A stretch of DNA of 42,383 nt, taken from Curtobacterium sp. A7_M15 (lineage in GTDB: Bacteria > Actinomycetota > Actinomycetes > Actinomycetales > Microbacteriaceae). Position 1 is the stretch's first letter. Every line of letters starts with the position of its first letter. Shown here piece by piece: positions 1 through 7,122 of this stretch. The stretch lies in assembly GCF_030705415.1 (NCBI RefSeq), contig NZ_JAUZED010000018.1, forward strand, positions 1 through 42,383. Direction: 5' to 3'. The notes under the pieces are model-generated. The model had not been told where the DNA came from and made no database searches. It saw only the letters and a program-made list of their open reading frames with translations. The translations under genes were made by a program, and so were the position numbers.

Positions 1-18
1 GCGGCGGGCAGCCGCCGC
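1..18 (-). terminator. Hairpin just downstream of mntR
   Basis: GCGGCGG (1-7) and CCGCCGC (12-18) form a perfect 7-bp stem with a 4-nt loop, four bases beyond the mntR stop codon. No U-tract is visible, which is usual for high-GC actinobacterial terminators. The window edge cuts off the flank. Confidence 0.45.
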
Positions 19-22
19 GGGG

Positions 23-712
23 TCAGTCGGCGTCGGGGGCGAGCCAGATCGCGGACGCGGCCGCCGCGGGCAGGTCCACGAGGGACTCCGAACCGTCGGG
101 CGCGCGCCGGGACACCGCGATCACGCCCGCGTAGTCCCGCACCCGCTCGACGCGCAGGTGCGTCCCGAGCCCGACGCCGAGCTCGTCGAAGTACCGCAGG
201 AGCGAGGGGTCGTCGTCGGAGACCCGGTCGACGGTGCCGCACGCCCCGGGGTCGACCGCACCGAGCAGGGTCCCGGGGGAGTCCGGCACCGTGCCGTCCG
301 CGCGCGGGATGGGGTCGCCGTGCGGGTCGTGCGTCGGGTGCCCGAGGTCGGCGTCGACCCGGTCGAGGAAGGTCTCCGACACGGCGTGCTCGAGGGCCTC
401 GGCCTCGGTGTGGACCTCGTCCCAGGAGTACCCCAGCCGCTGCACGAGGAACGTCTCGATCAGCCGGTGCCGCCGGACCATCGCCACGGCGACCTGCTGG
501 CCGAGGGGCGTGAGCACGACGCCGTAGTAGGGGGTGTGCTCGATGAGGCCGTCGCGGTCGAGCTTCCGGAGGTTGCCCGACACCGTCGACGCGGACACCT
601 TGAGCGCCGCGGCGATGTCGCGGGTGGCCAGACCCGCCCCGCCGCGCTCACTCGCCTTCCAGACGAGCTTCACGTAGTCCTCCGCCATCGTGGACAGGGA
701 GGGCAAGCGCAT
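23..712 (-). CDS. mntR: Manganese-responsive DtxR-family repressor MntR
   Basis: A 229-aa metal-dependent repressor expected to control Mn uptake or efflux genes. It has an N-terminal winged helix (about residues 8-70), a dimerisation/metal domain (about 75-145) and a C-terminal FeoA/SH3-like domain. Candidate ligands are D12, H82, E86, H101, E105, E108 and H109. The E105 position is Cys in DtxR/IdeR (C102) and Glu in MntR, and D12 matches the MntR Asp rather than the DtxR Met, so the metal site is of the Mn type. The order of motifs (SLSTMAEDYVK, VRRHRLIETFL, DPHGDPIP) matches actinobacterial MntR. I chose ATG at 712 because it preserves the conserved N-terminus and lies 6 nt after a TANNNT box; a TTG at 727 is in frame. 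The start overlaps that of the divergent protease gene. Confidence 0.88.
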   Translation of the reverse strand: MRLPSLSTMAEDYVKLVWKASERGGAGLATRDIAAALKVSASTVSGNLRKLDRDGLIEHTPYYGVVLTPLGQQVAVAMVRRHRLIETFLVQRLGYSWDEVHTEAEALEHAVSETFLDRVDADLGHPTHDPHGDPIPRADGTVPDSPGTLLGAVDPGACGTVDRVSDDDPSLLRYFDELGVGLGTHLRVERVRDYAGVIAVSRRAPDGSESLVDLPAAAASAIWLAPDAD

Positions 713-1616
713 GCGCCAATGGTACAAACGGCAGGTGACCGCCGCTGCCCCCTCCCGTCGTCGCTGGCCCGTGCCGCCGTCGCTGCTCGTCGGCCTGGCG
801 CCGCTCGTGGTGTTCGCGGCCGTCAGTGCCTGGCGGGCCCGGCCGAGCGACGACTACCCGACGCTCGGGCAGACGGTGGACAGCGTCGTCCGGTCGCTCG
901 TCGTCCCGGAGGGCATCGCCGCCGTCGCCCTCTGCCTGGTCGTCACGGGGCTCGGCTGGTGGCGCATCGCCACCGTCGACCCGACCCGCACGCGGCTGCG
1001 CTGGACGATGGTGGCGCCGATCCTGATCGCGGTCGTGTGCGTCGCGCGGCTCCCGCTCATGGACTGGTCGGCGCTGCCGGTCCGCTACTTCCTGCTGCTC
1101 GCCGTGGGGGTGCTGTTCGTCGGGGTCTTCGAGGAGCTGCTGACCCGCGGCGTCCTGCTCGTCGGCCTGCGACGCCGCCTGCCGGAGTTCGGCGTGTGGA
1201 TCGCCTCGTGCGTGCTGTTCGGGGCGCTGCACCTGCTCAACGCGCTCGCGGGTGCAGGCCTCGGTGCGACGCTCGTGCAGGTGGTGTTCGCGGCGTCGTT
1301 CGGTTCGACGCTCTACGTCGCGCGTCGGCTGACCGGGAACCTGCTCGTGCCGGTGCTCCTGCACGCGTTCTGGGACTTCGGGTCGATCGGTCTCTCGGCG
1401 ACGACGGACGTGCAGGACCCGACGACGCTCGTCGTCGTCGGCGCCCTCGGTCTGGTGTCGTTCGGGGTCCTCGCGTTCGGCGTCGTGGCCGGTGGGGTGA
1501 TCGCGTGGCGGGACGACCGGCCGCGCCGCCTGCGGCGCCGGTGGCGGGCGGTGCCGCCCGTGGGCGCGTACGCGGTGCTGGGGGATGAACCGCGCCTCCC
1601 GTCCGCCGTGCGGTGA
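711..1616 (+). CDS. CPBP-family intramembrane metalloprotease (CAAX protease-like)
   Basis: A 301-aa polytopic membrane protein of the CPBP/Abi family, glutamic intramembrane proteases that cleave or process prenyl-type, bacteriocin-immunity or unknown membrane substrates. The three signature motifs are present in order: EExxxR (FEELLTRG), FxxxH (FGALHLLN) and HxxxD (HAFWDF), with several hydrophobic segments around them. ATG at 711 is chosen because GGGAGGG (697-703) sits 7 nt upstream. The start codon overlaps the divergent mntR ATG on the palindrome GCATGC, so this gene's promoter must lie inside mntR. The last codons run through one copy of the dispersed GACGGGAGGCGCGG motif (antisense orientation), giving a C-terminus of EPRLPSAVR. 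The substrate cannot be predicted. Confidence 0.85.
   Translation: MRQWYKRQVTAAAPSRRRWPVPPSLLVGLAPLVVFAAVSAWRARPSDDYPTLGQTVDSVVRSLVVPEGIAAVALCLVVTGLGWWRIATVDPTRTRLRWTMVAPILIAVVCVARLPLMDWSALPVRYFLLLAVGVLFVGVFEELLTRGVLLVGLRRRLPEFGVWIASCVLFGALHLLNALAGAGLGATLVQVVFAASFGSTLYVARRLTGNLLVPVLLHAFWDFGSIGLSATTDVQDPTTLVVVGALGLVSFGVLAFGVVAGGVIAWRDDRPRRLRRRWRAVPPVGAYAVLGDEPRLPSAVR
719..724 (-). promoter_or_regulatory. -10 box of leaderless mntR promoter
   Basis: On the minus strand TACCAT ends 6 nt before the mntR ATG, so transcription would start at or next to the start codon. It lies within the first codons of the divergent protease gene. Confidence 0.45.
1590..1603 (-). repeat. Dispersed GACGGGAGGCGCGG motif, exact copy
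   Basis: Exact 14-mer on the minus strand, embedded in the final codons of the CPBP protease gene (coding for PRLPS in that frame). Only one arm is present; no matching second arm is found nearby. Confidence 0.8.
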
Positions 1617-1702
1617 CGTCGGTGCACCGGTCTCGTTCCCCGAACCCGGCTCCCACGAACCAGAACGGTCACGGCGCGGACGGAGCCTCGTTCCCACTGT
1701 CC

Positions 1703-1728
1703 GATCGACCGGGGGCGACCGGCCGATC
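1703..1728. terminator. Hairpin between convergent CPBP and methyltransferase genes
   Basis: GATCGACCGG (1703-1712) pairs with CCGGCCGATC (1719-1728) with one mismatch and a 6-nt loop, between two convergent genes. It is a candidate bidirectional terminator. The rest of 1617-1750 shows no gene. Confidence 0.5.
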
Positions 1729-1750
1729 GAGCGTCTGACCGACCGGCGGA

Positions 1751-2545
1751 TCAGGGCTTCCGGCCGACGGCGAAGACCCGGCGGAACGGGTACACCGTGC
1801 CGTGGGCTCCGGTCGGGTAGGCCGACCGCAGCGCGGCCGCGTACTCGGCCTCGTACGCCGCGGTCGACGCGCCGGAGGGGTCGGCGGCGTCGAGCGCCTG
1901 CAGCGCCGGACGGAGCCCGGTCCCGCGCACCCAGTCCAGCACCGGGTCGTCGCCCCGCAGCACCTGGGCGTAGGTGGTCTCCCACGCACGGGCCTCGAAC
2001 CCGGCGTCGAGCAGGATGCCGAGGTAGCCGGCCGGATCGAGGACCGGATCCTCGCGGAGGACGCCCGCCAGCGCCGGTGCCCACGGTCCCGATGCCGCGA
2101 TCGACCGCATGAGCGCGTGCGACGGCGACCCGAAGTTGCCCGGCACCTGCATCGCGAACCACGAGCCGGAGGGCATCGCGTCGAGCCACCGCGGCAGCAG
2201 GGACACGTGCGACGGGACCCACTGCAGTGCGGCGTTCGTCACGACGACGTCGTCGGTCGGGCCGGGGGTCCAGTCCTCGATCGACCCCAGCTCGAACGAC
2301 AACCCGGGGCCGGTCGGCGCCGACGCCAGCATCTGCTCCGAGCTGTCGATGCCGACCACCGATGCGGAAGGCCACCGCGCTGCCAACGTGGCGGTGAGGG
2401 TCCCGGGGCCGCAGCCGAGGTCGACGACGCGACGTGGCGCCTCCTGGCCTGCACTTCCCGACCACCTGATCTGCGCGACCAGGTCGTGGAACGGCCGCGC
2501 GCGGTCGTCCGCGAAGGCGGCGTAGCGCGACGGGTCCCAGCGCAT
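1751..2545 (-). CDS. tam: SAM-dependent methyltransferase, trans-aconitate 2-methyltransferase-like
   Basis: A 264-aa class I methyltransferase. Motif I (VVDLGCGPGTLTATL, about residues 40-54) and the acidic SAM-ribose residue in VVGIDSSEQML are clear, followed by TNAALQWVPSH. The N-terminus MRWDPSRYAAFADDRARPF and the WVPSH/LPRWL region are typical of Tam, which methylates trans-aconitate, a toxic by-product of the aconitase step; E. coli Tam is of similar length (about 250 aa). The start ATG at 2545 lies 2 bp after the HAD gene stop, so the two are almost certainly co-transcribed. Specificity within this family is often misassigned, so the symbol is a family-level call. Confidence 0.75.
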   Translation of the reverse strand: MRWDPSRYAAFADDRARPFHDLVAQIRWSGSAGQEAPRRVVDLGCGPGTLTATLAARWPSASVVGIDSSEQMLASAPTGPGLSFELGSIEDWTPGPTDDVVVTNAALQWVPSHVSLLPRWLDAMPSGSWFAMQVPGNFGSPSHALMRSIAASGPWAPALAGVLREDPVLDPAGYLGILLDAGFEARAWETTYAQVLRGDDPVLDWVRGTGLRPALQALDAADPSGASTAAYEAEYAAALRSAYPTGAHGTVYPFRRVFAVGRKP

Positions 2546-2547
2546 CG

Positions 2548-3345
2548 CTACAGCTCGACCTCGAAGGGTTCGGTGCGGACGAGTTCGTGCACGCCGGAGA
2601 TGACCTCGCTCGGGCGGAAGGGGTAGCGGTCGATCTCGGCCTGGTCGCTGATGCCGGTCATCACGAGCACGGTGTGGAGGCCCGCCTCGATGCCGGCCTG
2701 CACGTCGGTGTCCATGCGGTCGCCGATCATGCCGGTGTTCTCGGAGTGTGCGCCGATCCGGTTCATCGCGGATCGGAACATCATCGGGTTCGGCTTGCCC
2801 ACGACGTAGGGCTGCTTGCCGGTGGCCTTCTCGATCATCGCGGCGATGGCGCCGGTGGCGGGGAGGACCCCCTCGGCCGACGGTCCGGTCGCGTCGGGGT
2901 TCGTCACGATGAACCGGGCGCCGTCGCGGATGAGCCGGACCGCCTTGGTGATCGCCTCGAACGAGTAGTTGCGGGTCTCGCCGACGACGACGTAGTCGGG
3001 AGCGGTCTCGGTCATGATGAAGCCGGCCTCGTGCAGCGCGGTGGTCATGCCGGCCTCGCCGATCACGAACGCGGAGCCGCCGGGCATCTGGGACTTGCAG
3101 AAGTCCGCCGTGGCGAGGGCGCTCGTCCAGATGCGCTCCTCGGGGACGTGGATGCCGGACCAGCGGAGCCGGGCGCTGAGGTCGCGTGGGGTGAAGATCG
3201 AGTTGTTCGTGAGGACGAGGAACTCCGTGCCCTCGTCGAGCCACTGCTGGATGAGTTCCGGTGCTCCGGGGAGTGCCTGGTTCTCGTGCACGAGCACGCC
3301 GTCCATGTCGGTCAGCCAGCACTCGACCTCGTCGCGGGTTGCCAT
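2548..3345 (-). CDS. HAD-IIA (NagD-like) sugar/nucleotide phosphatase
   Basis: A 265-aa cytoplasmic HAD-superfamily subfamily IIA phosphatase. Motif I is DMDGVL (nucleophile and acid Asp near residues 13-15), motif II is the Thr/Ser of LTNNS, the lysine is in VVGKPNPMMF and motif IV is GDRMDTDVQAG. The large C2-type cap lies between motifs II and III. Members hydrolyse nucleotide or sugar phosphates such as UMP, GMP or p-nitrophenyl phosphate; the substrate here is unknown. ATG at 3345 is chosen since TAGGGT lies 7 nt upstream, and GAGGGG could alternatively serve as a ribosome site. It is first in a two-gene operon with the methyltransferase, divergent from a TetR gene whose operator is about 140 bp away. 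Confidence 0.85.
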   Translation of the reverse strand: MATRDEVECWLTDMDGVLVHENQALPGAPELIQQWLDEGTEFLVLTNNSIFTPRDLSARLRWSGIHVPEERIWTSALATADFCKSQMPGGSAFVIGEAGMTTALHEAGFIMTETAPDYVVVGETRNYSFEAITKAVRLIRDGARFIVTNPDATGPSAEGVLPATGAIAAMIEKATGKQPYVVGKPNPMMFRSAMNRIGAHSENTGMIGDRMDTDVQAGIEAGLHTVLVMTGISDQAEIDRYPFRPSEVISGVHELVRTEPFEVEL

Positions 3346-3352
3346 GCCCCTC

Positions 3353-3358
3353 ACCCTA
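3353..3358 (-). promoter_or_regulatory. -10 box for the HAD/methyltransferase operon
   Basis: TAGGGT on the minus strand, 7 nt from the ATG of the HAD gene, consistent with a leaderless or near-leaderless transcript. Confidence 0.4.
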
Positions 3359-3404
3359 GTGCGCGCCCGTGACGGCCCGGCTCGACGTCGGCTCCGAGGA
3401 GGCC

Positions 3405-3415
3405 GGGAGGCGCGG
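3405..3415 (+). repeat. Partial GACGGGAGGCGCGG motif
   Basis: GGGAGGCGCGG, 11 of the 14 motif bases, in the divergent HAD/TetR spacer. It has no pairing arm. Confidence 0.5.
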
Positions 3416-3488
3416 ATCGGCTCTTGCGCGCTGGTCGCGGAACCGAGATGGTCGAGACACCGAACGCCGGTCGGCTTTGCCCTAGGCT

Positions 3489-3508
3489 TTTCGGGACACG
3501 TACCGAAA
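3489..3508. promoter_or_regulatory. Candidate TetR autoregulatory operator
   Basis: TTTCGG (3489-3494) and CCGAAA (3503-3508) form an inverted repeat with an 8-nt centre that is itself partly symmetric, ending 2 nt before the AGGAG of the TetR gene. Position and form fit autoregulation by the adjacent TetR protein, which is inferred rather than shown. Confidence 0.55.
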
Positions 3509-3522
3509 GAAGGAGACCCGTC

Positions 3523-4200
3523 GTGCTCGTCGAACCCGGAACCCCGACCGTCACGCCCCGGCCCGTCCCGGCGCCGGAGCAGGCCGAGGCGACACCGCGA
3601 CGACGCCGGGGTCGCCCCAACGTCCTCAGCCGCGAGCAGGTCATCGACGCCGCGACCGCCATCGCGAACGAGGACGGTCTCGACCGCCTGTCGTTCCGCG
3701 CGCTGGGCGTCCGGCTCGGCGTCGCACCGATGACCGTCCACCGCACGATCGGCGGGCTGGGCGACCTGCACGCCGAACTCGTCCGCCGCACGGTCGACGA
3801 GTTCACCGCGACGTTCGTCTGGCCGGACGAGTGGCACGCGGTCGTCCGGACGTTCGCCACGACCTTCCGCGACCTGATGCGGACCCACCCGCTCGTGCTC
3901 GAGTCGCACAGTCGCCGCGGCGCCCTGGTCTCGACGGAGTCCGACGCGGTGGTGGCCAGGGTCGTCGGTGCGCTCCGGGCAGCCGGTCTGTCCGACGCCG
4001 AGGCGATGTACGCGTTCTTCGTCGTGTACGACTTCGTGGTCGGCCACACGGGCGTGCAGGTCGGCCGCGGTGCGTCGGAGGCCGGGCGCCCGGAGCGACA
4101 CGCGCTGGTCGGGGAACTCCTCGGGTCGCACTCGTACGACGCACGCTTCGACCTCGGGCTCGACGTGCTCATCGCGGGCATCGAGGCCCGGATCCGCTGA
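3523..4200 (+). CDS. TetR/AcrR-family transcriptional regulator
   Basis: A 225-aa one-component repressor. After a 28-residue proline-rich and basic lead (TPRRRRGRPN) comes a TetR DNA-binding domain: LSREQVIDAATAIANEDGLDRLSFRALG then the HTH LGVAPMTVHRTIGG. The remainder is a helical ligand-binding/dimer domain of the TetR_C type, with no ligand predictable. GTG at 3523 is chosen because AAGAAGGAG is 7-8 nt upstream and the palindrome 3489-3508 directly precedes it; an upstream in-frame ATG would place that operator inside the coding region. It is divergent from the HAD/methyltransferase pair, which may be its target along with itself. Confidence 0.8.
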   Translation: MLVEPGTPTVTPRPVPAPEQAEATPRRRRGRPNVLSREQVIDAATAIANEDGLDRLSFRALGVRLGVAPMTVHRTIGGLGDLHAELVRRTVDEFTATFVWPDEWHAVVRTFATTFRDLMRTHPLVLESHSRRGALVSTESDAVVARVVGALRAAGLSDAEAMYAFFVVYDFVVGHTGVQVGRGASEAGRPERHALVGELLGSHSYDARFDLGLDVLIAGIEARIR

Positions 4201-4215
4201 CCTGCGCGACCGCCG

Positions 4216-4221
4216 TACGCT
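4216..4221 (+). promoter_or_regulatory. -10 box of leaderless trmH-family gene
   Basis: TACGCT ends 6 nt before the GTG at 4228, with no ribosome-binding site in between, so the transcript is probably leaderless. The box is 15 nt past the TetR stop. Confidence 0.45.
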
Positions 4222-4227
4222 GGGGGC

Positions 4228-4893
4228 GTGACCGCTGTCCCCGAACCGTCCCACGAGCGGACGACGAACGGGGTCGGGCCGCACCCCGAGCCCTGGCCGG
4301 ACGACCCGCGGCTCGACCCGGAGCTCCTGGCCACCGGGGACACCCGCAACGTCGTCGACCGCTACCGGTACTGGTCGATGGAGGCCATCGTCGCGGACCT
4401 CGACACCCGGCGCCACGCGTTCGACGTCGCGATCGAGAACTGGCAGCACGACCTCAACATCGGGTCGATCGTGCGGAGCGCCAACGCCTTCCTCGCCGGG
4501 ACGGTGCACATCGTCGGGCGCCGGCGCTGGAACAAGCGCGGCGCGATGGTCACCGACCGGTACCAGCACGTCCGGTACCACCCCGACGTCGCGGCCTTCC
4601 TCGAGGCCATGCACGACGAGGGTCGCCCGGTGATCGCGATCGACAACACCCCGGGAGCGTCCCGCATCGAGACGGCGCCGATCCCGGAGCGGTGCGTGTT
4701 CCTGTTCGGGCAGGAGGGGCCCGGGCTGACCGACGAGGCCGTCGCCGGCGCGGACGGACACCTCGAGATCACGCAGTTCGGGTCGACGCGGAGCATCAAC
4801 GCCTCAGCGGCCGCGGCGATCGTCATGCACAGCTGGGTCCTCCAGCACGCTTCCACCGAGCGCGGCGGCGGGACCGACGGCATCGCGCCCTGA
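4228..4893 (+). CDS. TrmH/SpoU-family RNA 2'-O-methyltransferase
   Basis: A 221-aa SPOUT methyltransferase that 2'-O-methylates a tRNA or rRNA ribose using SAM. Motif 1 (NIGSIVRSANAF, catalytic Arg), motif 2 (FLFGQEGPGLTDE) and motif 3 (TRSINASAAAAIVMHSW, with the trefoil-knot Asn and Ser) are intact. The first 50 residues form a Pro/Asp-rich extension. Start GTG 4228 is supported by the TACGCT box 6 nt upstream. It is convergent with the LacI gene. The exact RNA target cannot be read from sequence; TrmH-like tRNA G18 or 23S rRNA are family options. Confidence 0.82.
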   Translation: MTAVPEPSHERTTNGVGPHPEPWPDDPRLDPELLATGDTRNVVDRYRYWSMEAIVADLDTRRHAFDVAIENWQHDLNIGSIVRSANAFLAGTVHIVGRRRWNKRGAMVTDRYQHVRYHPDVAAFLEAMHDEGRPVIAIDNTPGASRIETAPIPERCVFLFGQEGPGLTDEAVAGADGHLEITQFGSTRSINASAAAAIVMHSWVLQHASTERGGGTDGIAP

Positions 4894-4935
4894 ACCGCGG
4901 GAGCCGTCCGCCGCGACCGGCGGGGCGGGGCCGAG

Positions 4936-4949
4936 CCGCGCCTCCCGTC
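4936..4949 (-). repeat. Dispersed GACGGGAGGCGCGG motif, exact copy
   Basis: Exact 14-mer on the minus strand in the 75-bp gap between convergent TrmH-like and LacI genes. A 6-bp CGGGAG/CTCCCG pairing with about 4907 is possible, but there is no long hairpin. Confidence 0.8.
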
Positions 4950-4968
4950 CGTCAGCGCGTGCGCTGCG

Positions 4969-5958
4969 TCAGCGGGACGCCGTGGTGCGCCGCGCGACCA
5001 GCCGGGGCTCGACGAGCACCTCGCTCGCCGTCGCGGTCGGGTCCGCGATCCGCGCGAGGAGCCGCTCGCCGGCACCGCGCCCGATCTCGACACTGCGGTC
5101 GTCGATGCTCGTCAGCCCCACGTACCGCGTCGCTGCGAGCGGGGTGTCGTCGTAGCCCATGACGGAGACGTCCTCGGGGACGCGCAGGCCGCGCTCGGCG
5201 AGCTCGGACAGCGCACCGAGCGCCATCACGTCGTTCGCGGCGAAGACCGCGGTCACGTCGGGGTGCGTGTCGAGGAGCTGCGCGAGGGCGCGGGACCCGG
5301 CCTCCTCGGTGGGGTCGCCCGGGAGCACGACCGTCGCCACCGCGGCGTGACCGTCGACACCGGCGGTGAACCCGGCGCGGCGTTCGTCGGACGCGGCCGA
5401 CGAGGCGCCGACGAACCCGAGGCGCGTGTGGCCCAGGGCGAGCAGGTGCTCGGCGGCCATCGCCCCGCCCGCGCGGTCGTCGTTCGCGACGGTGTCGGCG
5501 CGGGGGATGGCGACGCGGCCGCCCGCGATGACGAGCGGCGTCGAGGCGGGGATCGCCAGGTCGGTGTCGGGCTCGCCCGCGATGACGAGCCCCTCGACAC
5601 GCATGGACAGGAAGCCCTCGACCGGCGACGCGTCGAGCCCGGTGTTGAGGAACCGATCGGCGACGACGAGCCGGTGGCCCTGGTCCTGCAGTGCTTCGCG
5701 CAGCCCGGTCAGCAGGTCTACGAACCACTGGTTCCGGAAGTCGTCGAGCACGACGCCGACCGTCCGGGAGCGCGTGCCGGCGAGCGAGACCGCAGCGGTC
5801 GAGGGGCGGTAGTCGAGCTCCTGGATCGCCTTCAGCACGGCGTCGCGCCGCTGCTGGCTCACCTTCGGGGACCGCTGCAAGACGAGCGACACGAGGGACT
5901 TCGAGACCCCGGCGCGCGCGGCGACGTCGTAGATGGTCGCGGGTTTGCCGGCTCCCAT
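4969..5958 (-). CDS. LacI-family transcriptional regulator
   Basis: A 329-aa LacI/GalR regulator. The N-terminal HTH and hinge helix read TIYDVAARAGVSKSLVSLVL through YRPSTAAVSLAG, followed by a periplasmic-binding-protein-like effector domain (SRTVGVVLDDFRNQWF, AVFAANDVMALGAL, VMGYDDTPLA, TSIDDRSVEIG). The effector is probably a sugar, but no sugar operon adjoins it in this window, so its regulon is elsewhere or unknown. ATG at 5958 gives M-GAGKPATIYDV; ATG at 5967 is equally possible because GGAGG (5971-5975) is 3 nt from one and 12 nt from the other. It is divergent from the DUF559 protein gene, with repeat element R1 in the spacer. Confidence 0.85.
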   Translation of the reverse strand: MGAGKPATIYDVAARAGVSKSLVSLVLQRSPKVSQQRRDAVLKAIQELDYRPSTAAVSLAGTRSRTVGVVLDDFRNQWFVDLLTGLREALQDQGHRLVVADRFLNTGLDASPVEGFLSMRVEGLVIAGEPDTDLAIPASTPLVIAGGRVAIPRADTVANDDRAGGAMAAEHLLALGHTRLGFVGASSAASDERRAGFTAGVDGHAAVATVVLPGDPTEEAGSRALAQLLDTHPDVTAVFAANDVMALGALSELAERGLRVPEDVSVMGYDDTPLAATRYVGLTSIDDRSVEIGRGAGERLLARIADPTATASEVLVEPRLVARRTTASR

Positions 5959-5990
5959 GATCTGCATCGACCTCCGTGGCTCTCCCGTCG

Positions 5991-5996
5991 ATGGTA
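5991..5996 (-). promoter_or_regulatory. -10 box for the lacI-family gene
   Basis: TACCAT on the minus strand about 24-33 nt upstream of the candidate starts, leaving a short leader that carries GGAGG. Confidence 0.35.
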
Positions 5997-6057
5997 GCGG
6001 GGCGGGGGTGCGGTGCGCTGCGCGGTCGCCGGGCCGCGCGCGCCGCGCTGCGCGGTC

Positions 6058-6112
6058 GAGTGAGCAGGAATCGTCGAGTCCGGTCCGCTGACCCGACGAT
6101 TGCTGCTCAGTG
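6058..6112. repeat. 55-bp palindromic element, copy R1
   Basis: Left arm GAGTGAGCAGGAATCGTCG (6058-6076) and right arm CGACGATTGCTGCTCAGTG (6094-6112) pair at 16 of 19 positions around a 17-nt loop. It lies in the divergent spacer between the LacI and DUF559 genes. Just upstream GCGCTGCGCGGTCG occurs twice (6015-6028, 6045-6058). Confidence 0.85.
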
Positions 6113-6134
6113 GACGAGGGAGTTCCTCCTCCAC

Positions 6135-6147
6135 ACGGGAGGCGCGG
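6135..6147 (+). repeat. GACGGGAGGCGCGG motif, 13 of 14 bases
   Basis: ACGGGAGGCGCGG in the spacer 5' of the DUF559 gene and 22 bp from palindrome R1. It is a half-site without a pairing arm. Confidence 0.7.
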
Positions 6148-6212
6148 CGTGGGTCGTCCACGGATCCGTACGTCGGAGAGCGGGTGACGTCGCGATCCGG
6201 GAGGCTGCGGGG

Positions 6213-7112
6213 ATGCGACCGAGACCACTCCCACGGGAACTCCGGGCCCGAGCGTTCGACGTCCGGGCAGCCGATCGCGCCGGGGTGTCGCGCGAGCGGC
6301 TCCGCCGACGAGACCTCGTCCGGCCCACACGCTCGCTCCGATGGCACCGGGCCCGACCGCCGATCGGCATCGACCGGATCCGTGCGTTCCGACCGGTGCT
6401 GCTGCCGAGGCAGTTCATCAGCCACACGAGCGCGGCGGTGCTCTGGGAACTGCCGGTGCCGATCGCCCACCGGGACGGCCCGGTCCACGTCACGAGTCGT
6501 CTCCCGGCGGCCCAGCCCCGGCGCACGGGAGTGGTCGGGCACCGCGTCGAGGCGTCCCGGGCCGCCGTCCGTGACCGCTGGGGCCTGCCGGCGAGCGCAC
6601 TCGCGACGGCGTGGGTCGAGTGCGGGTCGCTGCTCTCCCTCGACGACCTGGTGGTGCTCGGCGACGCGATCGTCACCGCAGCACGGTGCCGCACGACGAT
6701 CGATGACCTCCGAGCGGCACTCGAGCAGCGCGGGCGGTGTCGCGGTGCGCGCCGTCTCCGTGCCGCGTTGGCGCTCGTCCGAAGCGGGGCCGCCTCGCCG
6801 CAGGAGACGCGAGCGCGCCTGGCCGTCCTCCGTGCGGGACTGCCGGAACCCGAGCTGCAGGTCGAGATCCGTGACGACCGGGGCCGGTTCGTCGCTCGGG
6901 TGGACATGGCCTTCCCGCGGCAACGCGTCGTGGTCGAGTACGAGGGCGACCACCACCGAACGGACCAGCACCAGTGGGCGACCGACGTCCGACGGCACCG
7001 GGAGGTCGGCCGCCTCGGGTGGGTCGTCCTGCGCTGGACGAAGTCCGACCTCGACGACCACCTCGGCGAGACGCTCGCGCAGCTCCGAGACCTCCTCCGG
7101 GAGCGCGCGTAA
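6213..7112 (+). CDS. DUF559/Vsr-like endonuclease-domain protein with AbiEi-like N-terminus
   Basis: A 299-aa protein of a common actinobacterial family. The N-terminal segment LPRELRARAFDVRAADRAG followed by SRERLRRRDLVRPTRSL resembles the winged-helix 'type IV antitoxin AbiEi-like' domain. The C-terminal third has a Vsr-type PD-(D/E)XK core: RFVARVDMAFP, VVVEYEGDHH, an Arg/His-rich helix and GWVVLRWTKSDL. No cognate toxin lies beside it. Start ATG 6213 has GGGAGG 8 nt upstream (6199-6204). Its function is unproven: nuclease activity is suggested by the D...E-x-E fold, but these proteins are multicopy and poorly characterised. Together with the next gene it is bracketed by palindromes R1 and R2. 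Confidence 0.78.
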   Translation: MRPRPLPRELRARAFDVRAADRAGVSRERLRRRDLVRPTRSLRWHRARPPIGIDRIRAFRPVLLPRQFISHTSAAVLWELPVPIAHRDGPVHVTSRLPAAQPRRTGVVGHRVEASRAAVRDRWGLPASALATAWVECGSLLSLDDLVVLGDAIVTAARCRTTIDDLRAALEQRGRCRGARRLRAALALVRSGAASPQETRARLAVLRAGLPEPELQVEIRDDRGRFVARVDMAFPRQRVVVEYEGDHHRTDQHQWATDVRRHREVGRLGWVVLRWTKSDLDDHLGETLAQLRDLLRERA

Positions 7113-7115
7113 CGT
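7110..7115 (+). promoter_or_regulatory. -10 box overlapping a stop codon, upstream of epimerase gene
   Basis: TAACGT includes the TAA stop of the DUF559 gene and ends 7 nt before the ATG at 7123. This suggests a leaderless internal promoter. The same arrangement recurs at 24813. Confidence 0.4.
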
Positions 7116-7122
7116 CCGCCGC

